Source: Rhodoferax sp. UBA5149
GTDB taxonomy: Bacteria; Pseudomonadota; Gammaproteobacteria; Burkholderiales; Burkholderiaceae_C
Direction of reading: 5' to 3'
Assembly: GCF_002413825.1 (NCBI RefSeq)
Contig: NZ_DHXT01000074.1
Span: forward strand, 18,695-52,148
DNA length: 33,454 nt
The notes under the pieces were generated by a model. The model was not told where the DNA came from. It worked only from the letters and a program-made list of their open reading frames with translations, and ran no database searches. The translations under genes and the position numbers were made by a program. Below, one piece after another: positions 8,055 to 15,753 of this stretch. Position 1 is the stretch's first letter, and every line of letters begins with the position of its first letter.

Positions 8055-9272
8055 ATGGAGCGCGATGAACTTGGCGGCTGGCTGAGGCTGACGCTCACGC
8101 CGGGTGTGGGCAACGCGACCGCCCGCAAATTGCTGGCGGCGTTCGGCTTGCCCGACGCTGTGTTTCGGCAATCGATGGCAGCCCTGCAGCAAGTGGTGCC
8201 GCCAGCGCAGGCGACCGCCCTGCGCGCCGAGCCACTTGAACTGGCCGCACTGCTTGAATTGACCTGGACTTGGCTACAAGAATCCGGCGCGGGCAACGCG
8301 CTACGCCACATCATGGTTTTGGGTGACGCCGACTACCCGGCCTCGCTGCTGTGCATCGAAGACCCGCCACTGATGCTGTACCTGCTGGGCGCCGGAAGGT
8401 ATATATCAAATGCCGAACTAGCCCCCGTGGATAAAGCGCAGACAGCTACCAATTTCATAGCAAACAGCCTACTGCACAGTGTCGCCGTGGTGGGCAGCCG
8501 CAACCCCACGCCGCAAGGGGCGGCGAACGCTCGGCAGTTTTCCAAAGCATTGGGGCAAGCCGGCCTGACCGTGGTGTCCGGCCTCGCCTTGGGCGTGGAC
8601 GGTGCGGCGCACGAGGGGGCACTGGAGAGCCTGGAGGCGGGATCGAAGCGGCTCGCCACCGTGGCCGTGGTGGGTACCGGGCTGGACCGTGTCTACCCCA
8701 AAAATCACCTGGAGTTGGCGCATCGCATCGCCCAAAACGGACTGCTCATCAGCGAGTACCCGCTTGGCACGCCGCCCCTGGCCGCCAATTTCCCCAAACG
8801 CAACCGCATCATTGCGGGGCTGGCCCAAGGCACGTTGGTGGTTGAAGCAGCCTTGAAATCAGGGTCGCTCATCACCGCGCGACTGAGCGCCGAACAGGGC
8901 AAGGACGTTTTTGCCATTCCAGGCTCCATTCACTCGACCCAGGCGCGCGGCTGTCACGCGCTCATCAAGCAGGGGGCCAAACTGGTGGAGTCCGCGGAGG
9001 ATGTGCTGGAAGAAATGAAAATCGATAGCGGGCCCCTATTTGCTATTGATTCAATAGCTGTTGACGATGATTCTCAGAGGGCTGAGAGCCTTTTTGACAC
9101 AGAGCATGCGCTGCTGGAGGCCCTCGGATTCGATCCCGTCGGTCTGGACGCGCTGCACGCCCGCTGCGATCTGGACACCGCCAGTTTGCAGGCGCAGCTG
9201 ATGGCGCTGGAGCTTGACGGACAGGTGGCACGCTTGCCCGGCGGCCTGTTTCAGCGCTTGCCCCTGGTCTAA
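8055..9272 (+). CDS. dprA: DNA-processing protein DprA
   Basis: DprA binds incoming single-stranded DNA and loads RecA during natural transformation. The Rossmann-like core shows AVVGSRN (144-150), SGLALGVDGAAH (175-186), VVGTGLDRVYP (205-215), ISEYP, PKRNRIIAGL (247-256), EAALKSGSLITA (264-275) and FAIPG. A helix-hairpin-helix-like region lies at the N-terminus (LTPGVGNATARKLL), and a winged-helix domain at about 350-400. The protein is 405 residues, longer than many homologues, and the extra length sits mainly in two linkers, about residues 117-137 and 330-348, each of which coincides with a copy of the 56-bp repeat. The reading frame and catalytic-like core are intact, so it should be functional. 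It follows the LysM gene by 9 bp and precedes smg by 89 bp. Confidence 0.95.
   Translation: MERDELGGWLRLTLTPGVGNATARKLLAAFGLPDAVFRQSMAALQQVVPPAQATALRAEPLELAALLELTWTWLQESGAGNALRHIMVLGDADYPASLLCIEDPPLMLYLLGAGRYISNAELAPVDKAQTATNFIANSLLHSVAVVGSRNPTPQGAANARQFSKALGQAGLTVVSGLALGVDGAAHEGALESLEAGSKRLATVAVVGTGLDRVYPKNHLELAHRIAQNGLLISEYPLGTPPLAANFPKRNRIIAGLAQGTLVVEAALKSGSLITARLSAEQGKDVFAIPGSIHSTQARGCHALIKQGAKLVESAEDVLEEMKIDSGPLFAIDSIAVDDDSQRAESLFDTEHALLEALGFDPVGLDALHARCDLDTASLQAQLMALELDGQVARLPGGLFQRLPLV
8405..8460 (-). repeat. Degenerate 56-bp interspersed element, copy B (inside dprA)
   Basis: Runs on the minus strand from ctatgaaattggtagctg to the terminal ttgat, opposite in orientation to copy C. 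It encodes DprA residues about 117-135, a linker just before the AVVGSRN strand where homologues have a shorter loop. Hand alignment with copy A gives 35 of 56 positions. Confidence 0.55.
9043..9098 (+). repeat. Degenerate 56-bp interspersed element, copy C (inside dprA)
   Basis: Starts ctattgattcaatagctg and ends tttttgac; 29 of 56 positions match copy A by hand. With the preceding base its first part forms a perfect inverted repeat, gctattga-t-tcaatagc (9042-9058). It encodes DprA residues 330-348, the linker between the Rossmann core and the C-terminal winged helix. Confidence 0.45.
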
Positions 9273-9361
9273 AGCCGAAATTGGGCCGGAATTGACGCCC
9301 AAGTCCAATTTGATGCCCAACGCGATGTTTTCTGAGTCGGCATTCGCGCTATATTGGAGCC

Positions 9362-9871
9362 ATGTTTGAAGTACTGGTCTTCGTTTACGAGAATTACTGG
9401 CGCGGCGACGCCTGTCCTGAGTTGGCCCATCTGGAGCGAAAATTGAATGCGGTGGGCTTTGATGCCGAGGAAATTCAGGACGCGCTGACCTGGCTTGACG
9501 ACCTGAATCTGGCGGCCCGCGGCCTGCAACGGCCCGCGCTCGGGGCTGACGAGAACAGCAGCGCCCCGCTGTCAGACATCAACCCATGGACGCCATCGCC
9601 GCACAGCATGCGCGTCTACTCGATGGCCGAGCAAGACCATCTGGGCGCGCCCTGTCTGGGTTTTATCAGTTTTCTCGAAACCTCCGGCGTGTTGCCCGCG
9701 CACATGCGCGAGATCGTGATTGACCGCGCGATGGCGGCCCCCGGCTACCCGGTCCCACTGGATGACCTCAAGATCATCGTGCTGATGGTGTTCTGGAGTC
9801 TGGGTGAGGAACCCGACGCGCTGGTGCTCGACGAATTGTGTGATGACAGCGCCAACCGGCTGGCCCACTGA
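9362..9871 (+). CDS. smg: Smg family protein (DUF494)
   Basis: A 169-residue cytosolic protein of the Smg/DUF494 family, recognised from the N-terminus MFEVLVFVYENY, the LERKLNAVGFDAEEIQDALTWLDDL region and the C-terminal segment ending VFWSLGEEPDALVLDELCDD. Its function is not established. Its usual setting downstream of dprA is kept here and supports the call. A GGAG ribosome site sits just before the ATG. In many proteobacteria the next gene is a topoisomerase I gene; here it is absent, and a REP-like element and a convergent DUF1631 gene follow instead. Confidence 0.9.
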   Translation: MFEVLVFVYENYWRGDACPELAHLERKLNAVGFDAEEIQDALTWLDDLNLAARGLQRPALGADENSSAPLSDINPWTPSPHSMRVYSMAEQDHLGAPCLGFISFLETSGVLPAHMREIVIDRAMAAPGYPVPLDDLKIIVLMVFWSLGEEPDALVLDELCDDSANRLAH

Positions 9872-9878
9872 GATAAAT

Positions 9879-9926
9879 AGTTGAGGACAGAGCTGCGCTG
9901 CGCTTCGGTCTGTCTTGCAAAAGCTT
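9879..9926. repeat. REP-like element, copy 3, between convergent smg and DUF1631 genes
   Basis: Head agttgaggacagagc, tail ttcggtctgtcttgcaaaagcttcac, matching the heads and tails of copies 1 and 2. The gacaga/tctgtc ends can pair. It fills the 59-bp gap between the two stop codons and could serve as a two-way terminator. Confidence 0.6.
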
Positions 9927-9930
9927 CACG

Positions 9931-12393
9931 CTAACCCAGCAGTCGCTCCGGATTGGCTTCGAGCTTGACCAGTGCATCGCGCGTCGCGCGCACGGTGAGC
10001 GTTTCCTCTTCCAGCGGCAACAGCAGACCGGCTTGCAAATAGGCCGCCAAACGCCCGGCCTGTATCAGGTAGCTGTGCCCATCGGTCGACGCAAATAAAT
10101 TCAGATGCTTGCGGTCACTGCGCCAAACGAATTGCACCTGGGCCAGTCGTCCGTTGTGGTCCAGCGTAAACCATGAGCCCAATTGCAACTCCTGCGCCCA
10201 CGCCAGCATGGCGGCCGTCGGTTTGGAGCCGCCGTCGGCCACCACATCAATCGTCGAGGCGTCAATCCCCAACATCAGTTCAATACTCTCGGCATCCAGT
10301 GGCAGATCCCCCACGCCCTCATCGCTCACGAAGTCTTCAAGGTTCGCCAGGCGTTCGGCCATGGCCTGAATCTGCTCGATAGGAATGGCCTGGGTTTTGG
10401 ACAGGAAAGCATCGGCCAGCGTATCGCTGATGATTTTGATATGGGCCTCCTGCGCGGACGGCGCCACGCCAAGCAGGGACATCCCAGCGCGTAATTTCTG
10501 CAACAGCTGAGGCAAATTCTGAATCACGCGGGCCCGGTCACTGCGATTGGGCTTGGCGCTGGCCGCCCAGACCAGATCGGTCGCCGATTTTTTGAGTCCC
10601 AGGGTCTCCGTGTGTTGCGGCCCCTTGCGCACCGCCGCCACGGCCAGCACCTCGGCCCAGACCTTGAACAGAAATTCGCGAATCTCCTCCCGCACCGGGA
10701 TGTCCTTGAGCATGTTGCGCATCTCGATCGTGTACTGGATCGTCAGCGTTTCCTTTTCCTCCACCTGCTGGGCCAAACCGACCATTTTTTGGGTCGATGC
10801 CCGGCCGGTCAGAAACTGCGCCAAAAAAGTCTGGAACTCGCCATACACCAGTTGGTACACCCGCTTGCCGGTCTCGGGGTACTGCTCGATCACTTGCACC
10901 ACGCGCTTGATTTCTATCTCCAGCGCGCTGCCGTGGATGCCACTGGCATCAAAACCCATCACGCAGGAACCCATGCGGTCAATCAACTGACGCGCCGGGT
11001 GATTCAAAGTGCCAAAAAAATCCGGCTCTGCCAGCGCCACGCGCAACACCGGCATTTGCAGGCGTGCAAACCACACCCGAATGCCTGGCGGAATCCGGTC
11101 TTCCTGCAAAATGGCCTGGAACATCAGCGCCACGATCTCGATCATGGCCTTTTCGCTTTTGGTCTCCGCCTTGTTCTTGAGCTCTGCGGTTCGCTGCCGC
11201 AACTCGACGGACACCCTGGCCACTGCGGCCGGGCTGTAATCTTCCAGGACCGTGCCACCGCCGGAGTACTCTTCTCCCGGTCTGGACCGCACAGCAATGG
11301 CCGCCGCCAAGGCGGGCGTTGGCGGCTGATACGCGGTGGCTTCAAAATTGGTGTTGGCCGAACCAATGAGCAAACGCTTGAGTTGGCCCAAGACACCCTG
11401 TGCCCGGCTACGCGCGCGCGCGAGCGGCGTGTTCGAGGTCATCATGCGGGTTTCATCGGAAGCATTGCCAAAGCCAGAACTGTGCCGCCCTGCTGATCCG
11501 GCGTCGTTCCCGCGCTCCAAACGACTCCGAACGGCGCCACCCGGTCGCTCCGGCATCTGACCACGGTGACTGGCGGCGCCCTGCGCTCCATCGCCACTGC
11601 CACTGCTGCCGCCGCCCCCATATCCTTCCTGGCTTGCGGCGTCGCCGTAATAGCCGCCGGGTCCCGAATCTCTCCCGGATTGCTTTTCGGCCGGCGTTTG
11701 ACCGGGCGCCTGGGGGTCGGACCGGCCACCTCGAGGCGCCGCCGAGGGGACCCGCTTGACGCGATCCTTCAACTCAATGGTAGGCAGTACCCCTTGCTTG
11801 ATCAAAAACTCATTGCAGGTGGCGTAGGCCTGTTTGAAACGCTCCGTCAACAGCTTGTTAACCACATCGTTCACCATGGGCCAGGCGTCGCGCGGCATGC
11901 CCGCGTTGGCCCACTGCTCCACCATCAAAAGCACCGACACTTCGGGCCGAAGAATGTCGTGGCCTTCCATATCCTCTGATCCTTCCAGAAACTTGATCCG
12001 GACCCGCAAATCATTGAGCTCGGAGCTGACTTTGTCCACCACGCTCAATACCAGCCGGGACGCCAGTATCTTGTTCTCCACCACGTCGGTTCCGACCAGC
12101 TCAAAGGCGACTTCCAGCGTTTTCTTGGGCGTCGCGACGGGCGGCTTCAACGCCGCCTGCCATTCCTTCAGGGTGCCATCCACCCAAGCGGCCCGCCGAC
12201 TCTGGTAAAAAGTCCAGGCATCGCGCCGGCTTTGCATTTCACGCGAAGGCGCGGCTTCGTTCATCAGGGCGGTGAGGCGCTCCTGCACGGTGGTACCCAG
12301 CTCCACCATGGCCCGTCCGGCATCCGCCACGAAACGTTTACGCGTCTCCTGGGCGAGCTGGACGCGTTGCGCAAAAGATGCTTGGGTCGACAT
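9931..12393 (-). CDS. DUF1631 family protein, function unknown
   Basis: An 820-residue protein that I assign to the DUF1631 family from its overall sequence, including LKDIPVREEIREFLFKVWAEVL and the C-terminal WFTLDHNGRLAQVQFVWRSDRKHLNLFAS. Members are sometimes misnamed thymidine phosphorylase; I see no support for that. There is no signal peptide or membrane segment, so it is probably cytosolic. Residues about 214-318 form a low-complexity Gly/Ser/Arg/Gln linker (for example GYGGGGSSGSGDGAQG) between a helical N-terminal part and a large C-terminal part. The last 100 residues have a beta-rich look that could be PilZ-like; that is a guess. It starts 14 bp after secF on the same strand, probably co-transcribed, with a weak ribosome site (GAGG only one base from the ATG). 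Confidence 0.8.
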   Translation of the reverse strand: MSTQASFAQRVQLAQETRKRFVADAGRAMVELGTTVQERLTALMNEAAPSREMQSRRDAWTFYQSRRAAWVDGTLKEWQAALKPPVATPKKTLEVAFELVGTDVVENKILASRLVLSVVDKVSSELNDLRVRIKFLEGSEDMEGHDILRPEVSVLLMVEQWANAGMPRDAWPMVNDVVNKLLTERFKQAYATCNEFLIKQGVLPTIELKDRVKRVPSAAPRGGRSDPQAPGQTPAEKQSGRDSGPGGYYGDAASQEGYGGGGSSGSGDGAQGAASHRGQMPERPGGAVRSRLERGNDAGSAGRHSSGFGNASDETRMMTSNTPLARARSRAQGVLGQLKRLLIGSANTNFEATAYQPPTPALAAAIAVRSRPGEEYSGGGTVLEDYSPAAVARVSVELRQRTAELKNKAETKSEKAMIEIVALMFQAILQEDRIPPGIRVWFARLQMPVLRVALAEPDFFGTLNHPARQLIDRMGSCVMGFDASGIHGSALEIEIKRVVQVIEQYPETGKRVYQLVYGEFQTFLAQFLTGRASTQKMVGLAQQVEEKETLTIQYTIEMRNMLKDIPVREEIREFLFKVWAEVLAVAAVRKGPQHTETLGLKKSATDLVWAASAKPNRSDRARVIQNLPQLLQKLRAGMSLLGVAPSAQEAHIKIISDTLADAFLSKTQAIPIEQIQAMAERLANLEDFVSDEGVGDLPLDAESIELMLGIDASTIDVVADGGSKPTAAMLAWAQELQLGSWFTLDHNGRLAQVQFVWRSDRKHLNLFASTDGHSYLIQAGRLAAYLQAGLLLPLEEETLTVRATRDALVKLEANPERLLG

Positions 12394-12407
12394 GCCTCGG
12401 ATTCTAG

Positions 12408-13361
12408 TCAGACTGTGGCCCCGGCGTTGGGGTCATTCGGGTCTTCCTCCTTTTTAGGCCCGCCCTTGATCAGATCTTCGCGCTGAATGCCAAGCCACAT
12501 GGCAATGGCGGCCGCCACAAAAACCGAGGAATAGATGCCAAACAGAATGCCAATCGTGAGAGCGAGCGCAAAGTAGTGCAGCGTGGCGCCGCCGAACAGC
12601 AGCATGGACAGCACCATCAGCTGGGTCGAACCGTGCGTGATGATGGTGCGGCTGATGGTCGACGTAATGGCGCTGTCGATGATTTGCATGGTATTCATCT
12701 TGCGGTAACGCCGGAAATTCTCGCGAATACGGTCAAAAATAACGACCGACTCATTGACCGAGTAGCCCAATACCGCCAGCACGGCGGCCAGCACGGGGAG
12801 CGAAAACTCCCACTGGAAAAAGGCGAAAAACCCCAGGATGATGACGACGTCGTGCAAATTGGCAATGATGGCCGCCACGGCGAATTTCCATTCAAACCGG
12901 ATCGCCAAGTAAATCATGATGCCAACCACCACGGAGGCCAGTGCCTTGAGGCCATCGGTGGCCAACTCGTCCCCCACCTGCGGCCCGACGAACTCGGTGC
13001 GGCGCATGGTGGCGGACGCATCAGCGGTCTTGAGAGCGGCCATCACGCGCTCGCTTTGCTGGGCCGAACTCACCCCTTTTTGCACCGGCATGCGAATCAG
13101 CACGTCGCGCGCGGTGCCAAAATTCTGCACCTGCACATCATTCAGACCGAGCGTCGCTATCGTGCCGCGCACGCCGTTCAGGTCAGCGGGCTGCGAGTAG
13201 CTGACCTCCATCAAGGTGCCGCCGGTGAACTCCACCGACAGATGCAAGCCGCGGCTGAACAGGAAGAACACCGCCGCCAGAAAAGTGACGAGCGACACCA
13301 GATTGAAGACGATCGCATGCCGCATAAACGGAATGTCGCGTCGAATTTTGAAAAATTCCAT
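12408..13361 (-). CDS. secF: Protein translocase subunit SecF
   Basis: Inner-membrane partner of SecD that uses the proton gradient to help pull exported proteins across the Sec channel. The 317 residues match the family length. The first membrane segment is at about 17-36 (IVFNLVSLVTFLAAVFFLFS), followed by the periplasmic domain with VEFTGGTLMEV, then five membrane segments from about 135 onward. The signature LAVLGYSVNESVVIFDRIREN is clear. The C-terminus is charged (KGGPKKEEDPNDPNAG). It starts 12 bp after the secD stop and has a purine-rich ribosome site, GGGAAGGGAA. Confidence 0.96.
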   Translation of the reverse strand: MEFFKIRRDIPFMRHAIVFNLVSLVTFLAAVFFLFSRGLHLSVEFTGGTLMEVSYSQPADLNGVRGTIATLGLNDVQVQNFGTARDVLIRMPVQKGVSSAQQSERVMAALKTADASATMRRTEFVGPQVGDELATDGLKALASVVVGIMIYLAIRFEWKFAVAAIIANLHDVVIILGFFAFFQWEFSLPVLAAVLAVLGYSVNESVVIFDRIRENFRRYRKMNTMQIIDSAITSTISRTIITHGSTQLMVLSMLLFGGATLHYFALALTIGILFGIYSSVFVAAAIAMWLGIQREDLIKGGPKKEEDPNDPNAGATV

Positions 13362-13373
13362 GATTCCCTTCCC

Positions 13374-15254
13374 TTAGTTCGACTTGACCTGAGTGCCGGA
13401 CTCAGGGCGCCAAACCGTACCAATTGACACGCTTTTGAGCTTGTTTTGACGACCGTACCACAAGTTGACCAAGCCTCTTGAGAAGAAGACGCCGGAGAAC
13501 ATGCTGGTCAAAATGCCCAGGCAATGCACCACCGCAAAGCCGCGCACCGGTCCGGAACCAAAAGCCAGCAAGGCCAGCCCCGCAATCAGGGTGGTGACGT
13601 TGGAATCCAGAATGGTGGCCCACGCCCGGTCATAGCCGGCGTGGATGGCGGCCTGCGCCGACGCGCCATTGCGCAACTCTTCACGCACCCGCTCGTTGAT
13701 CAGCACGTTGGCGTCAATCGCCATGCCCAGCACCAGTGCCATGGCCGCCATGCCCGGCAGGGTCAAGGTCGCCTGCAGCATGGACAACACCGCCACCAGC
13801 AGCAGCAAATTGACCGCCAGCGAGACGCTGGAGAATATGCCAAACAGCACGTAATACAGGCACATGAAAATCGCCACCGCGCAGAAGCCCCAGGCGACAC
13901 TGTGAAAGCCCTTGGCAATGTTTTCGGCACCCAGGCTTGGGCCAATGGTTGTTTCCTCGATGATTTCCATGGGTGCGGCCAGCGAGCCGGCACGCAGCAG
14001 CAAGGCCGTGTCATTGGCTTCGACCGAGGTCATTCGGCCTGAGATTTGCACCCGCCCGCCGCTGATCTCGGAGCGAATCACGGGAGCCGTCACCACTTCG
14101 CCCTTGCCCTTTTCAAACAACACGATGGCCATGCGCTTGCCAATGCTTTCGCGCGTCACGTCCCTGAAAATACGGGCACCCTTGGCGTCCAGTGTCAGGT
14201 TGACCACGGCTTCCTGGGTCTGGCTGTCAAAACCGGGCTGAGCATCGGTCAGGTTTTCGCCGGTCAGAATGACCTGCTTTTTCACGATGACGGGCTGGCC
14301 ACTGCGCTCCAGGAAGCGCTCGGCACCAAAGGGCACGGCGGCGGTGCCACTCTCTGCCGCGCGGGCTTCGCCGCTTTCATCCACCATGCGCACTTCCAGG
14401 GTGGCGGTGCGACCGAGAATGTCCTTGGCCTTGGCCGTGTCCTGCACCCCCGGCAGTTCCACCACAATGCGGTCCAGCCCCTGCTGTTGAATGACCGGTT
14501 CGTTCACACCCAGCTCGTTAATGCGGTTATGCAAGGTGGTAATGTTTTGCTTGAGGGCCTGGTTCTGCACGCGACGTGCGGCCTCGGGCTTGATGGAGGC
14601 GGTCAGCTTGTAATCGGTGCCGTCCTGTGCATCCACGGTTTGCAGGTCGGTGAATTGATCCTGAATGACCGCTTTGGCGGCGTCCAACGTGGCGACATCG
14701 CGAAAGCCTATCTCGATCGTTTGGGCGTTGCGGTTGATGCCGCTATGCCGCACATTTTTCTCGCGCAGGCTGGTGCGTATGTCACCGGTCAATGACTCGG
14801 CCTTCTTGGTCAGCGCGGCCTGCATGTCTACTTGCAGCATGAAGTGCACGCCGCCGCGCAAGTCCAGACCCAAAAACATGGGAAAAGCGCGCACCGCGGC
14901 GAGCCAGACCGGTGAACGGGGCAGCAAATTGAGCGCCACCACATAAGCCGGATTAGCGGGATCAGGAATCAGTGCCTTTTGAATTGCATCCTTGGCTTTG
15001 AGCTGCGTCTCGTTGTCTCCAAACCGCGCCTTGATTGACGTGCCATCCAGCGTCACCAAATCAGCGGCGATGCCCACCGCCTTAAGGGCTTCTTCGACAC
15101 GCGTCTTCGTGCCACTGTCCACCTTGACGGCCACTTTGACCGAAGACACCTGCACAGCGGGTGCTTCGCCGAAAAAATTGGGCAGGGTGTACAAGACCCC
15201 CACCACCAGCGCGATCACGATGATCGCGTACTTCCATATCGGGTAACGATTCAT
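13374..15254 (-). CDS. secD: Protein translocase subunit SecD
   Basis: Large subunit of the SecDF export motor. The 626 residues are close to E. coli SecD (615). A first membrane segment lies at about 8-27 (KYAIIVIALVVGVLYTLPNF). The FLGLDLRGGVHFMLQVDM signature opens the large periplasmic region, which also contains NELGVNEPVIQQQGLDRIVVELPGVQD. The C-terminal half has five membrane segments, with the conserved GMAIDANVLINERVREELR that pairs with the equivalent SecF helix and carries the Asp and Arg expected for proton coupling. It lies between yajC (34 bp upstream) and secF (12 bp downstream) in the standard yajC-secD-secF order. Confidence 0.97.
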   Translation of the reverse strand: MNRYPIWKYAIIVIALVVGVLYTLPNFFGEAPAVQVSSVKVAVKVDSGTKTRVEEALKAVGIAADLVTLDGTSIKARFGDNETQLKAKDAIQKALIPDPANPAYVVALNLLPRSPVWLAAVRAFPMFLGLDLRGGVHFMLQVDMQAALTKKAESLTGDIRTSLREKNVRHSGINRNAQTIEIGFRDVATLDAAKAVIQDQFTDLQTVDAQDGTDYKLTASIKPEAARRVQNQALKQNITTLHNRINELGVNEPVIQQQGLDRIVVELPGVQDTAKAKDILGRTATLEVRMVDESGEARAAESGTAAVPFGAERFLERSGQPVIVKKQVILTGENLTDAQPGFDSQTQEAVVNLTLDAKGARIFRDVTRESIGKRMAIVLFEKGKGEVVTAPVIRSEISGGRVQISGRMTSVEANDTALLLRAGSLAAPMEIIEETTIGPSLGAENIAKGFHSVAWGFCAVAIFMCLYYVLFGIFSSVSLAVNLLLLVAVLSMLQATLTLPGMAAMALVLGMAIDANVLINERVREELRNGASAQAAIHAGYDRAWATILDSNVTTLIAGLALLAFGSGPVRGFAVVHCLGILTSMFSGVFFSRGLVNLWYGRQNKLKSVSIGTVWRPESGTQVKSN

Positions 15255-15288
15255 AATCGCGCTTAATTTTTATCTGTTAATTTTTGAG

Positions 15289-15621
15289 TTACTTGATGCT
15301 GCCTTTGGGCAAGACCTGCACCACGGCACTGCGCTGGACTTGGAGTTCCACACCGGTGGCCACTTCCAGCGTCACATAGCTGTCACCCAGTTTGGTCACC
15401 TTGCCCAGCATGCCGCCGGCTGTGGCCACTTCGTCGCCCTTGGCCAGCGCATCAATCATGGCGCGATGTTCCTTGGTTTTTTTCATCTGGGGACGGATCA
15501 TCACAAAATAAAGCACCACAAACATCAGCACCAGAGGCAACATGCTCATGATCGATGACTGCATATCGCCGCCAGCGGCAGCAGCGGGGGCGGTTTGAGC
15601 AAAGGCAGAAGAAATAAACAC
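15289..15621 (-). CDS. yajC: Sec translocon accessory protein YajC
   Basis: Small inner-membrane protein that associates with SecDF. The 110 residues include a membrane helix at about 25-43 (MSMLPLVLMFVVLYFVMIR) followed by RPQMKKTKEH and a small cytosolic domain with GDEVATAGGMLGKV, the typical family pattern. The start is GTG (15621-15619), chosen because it gives the family N-terminus and has GGAG placed six bases upstream. It leads the yajC-secD-secF run. The usual neighbours tgt and queA are not upstream; an unrelated oxidoreductase gene is there instead, so the promoter should lie in the 132-bp gap. Confidence 0.95.
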   Translation of the reverse strand: MFISSAFAQTAPAAAAGGDMQSSIMSMLPLVLMFVVLYFVMIRPQMKKTKEHRAMIDALAKGDEVATAGGMLGKVTKLGDSYVTLEVATGVELQVQRSAVVQVLPKGSIK

Positions 15622-15663
15622 GGGAAACTCCAGAAAGATTGATCAGAAAAACCGGGCGCAGTG

Positions 15664-15695
15664 CTGTTTTCTGCACATGGCTGTGCAGAAAACAG
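15664..15695 (-). promoter_or_regulatory. Perfect 14-bp stem-loop in the yajC leader
   Basis: ctgttttctgcaca (15664-15677) and tgtgcagaaaacag (15682-15695) are exact inverted repeats around a 4-base loop. On the minus strand no U tract follows directly (TTTTT comes 12 bases later), so it is not a standard terminator. Given the predicted promoter at 15706-15735 it would form the very 5' end of the yajC-secDF mRNA. It could also help end transcription of the upstream oxidoreductase gene. Confidence 0.7.
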
Positions 15696-15705
15696 GCAAC
15701 TCTTC

Positions 15706-15735
15706 ATTGTATGCGCGCACACGACCCCGGCCCAA
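15706..15735 (-). promoter_or_regulatory. Probable yajC-secDF promoter
   Basis: Minus-strand TTGGGC (15735-15730) and TACAAT (15711-15706) are separated by 18 bp. The -10 box is a five-of-six match; the -35 box keeps TTG. A start near 15699 would give a leader of about 78 bases that begins with the 14-bp stem-loop. Read by eye. Confidence 0.5.
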
Positions 15736-15753
15736 CACGTCAACCCCCAAGGC

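Noticed and set aside
15546..15743. A 65-codon minus-strand frame in the yajC leader as a secretion-monitoring arrest peptide
   Set aside because: It overlaps the yajC start in another frame, has no good ribosome site, and lacks a clear signal sequence plus arrest motif. Chance is more likely, though the stem-loop nearby is kept as a finding.
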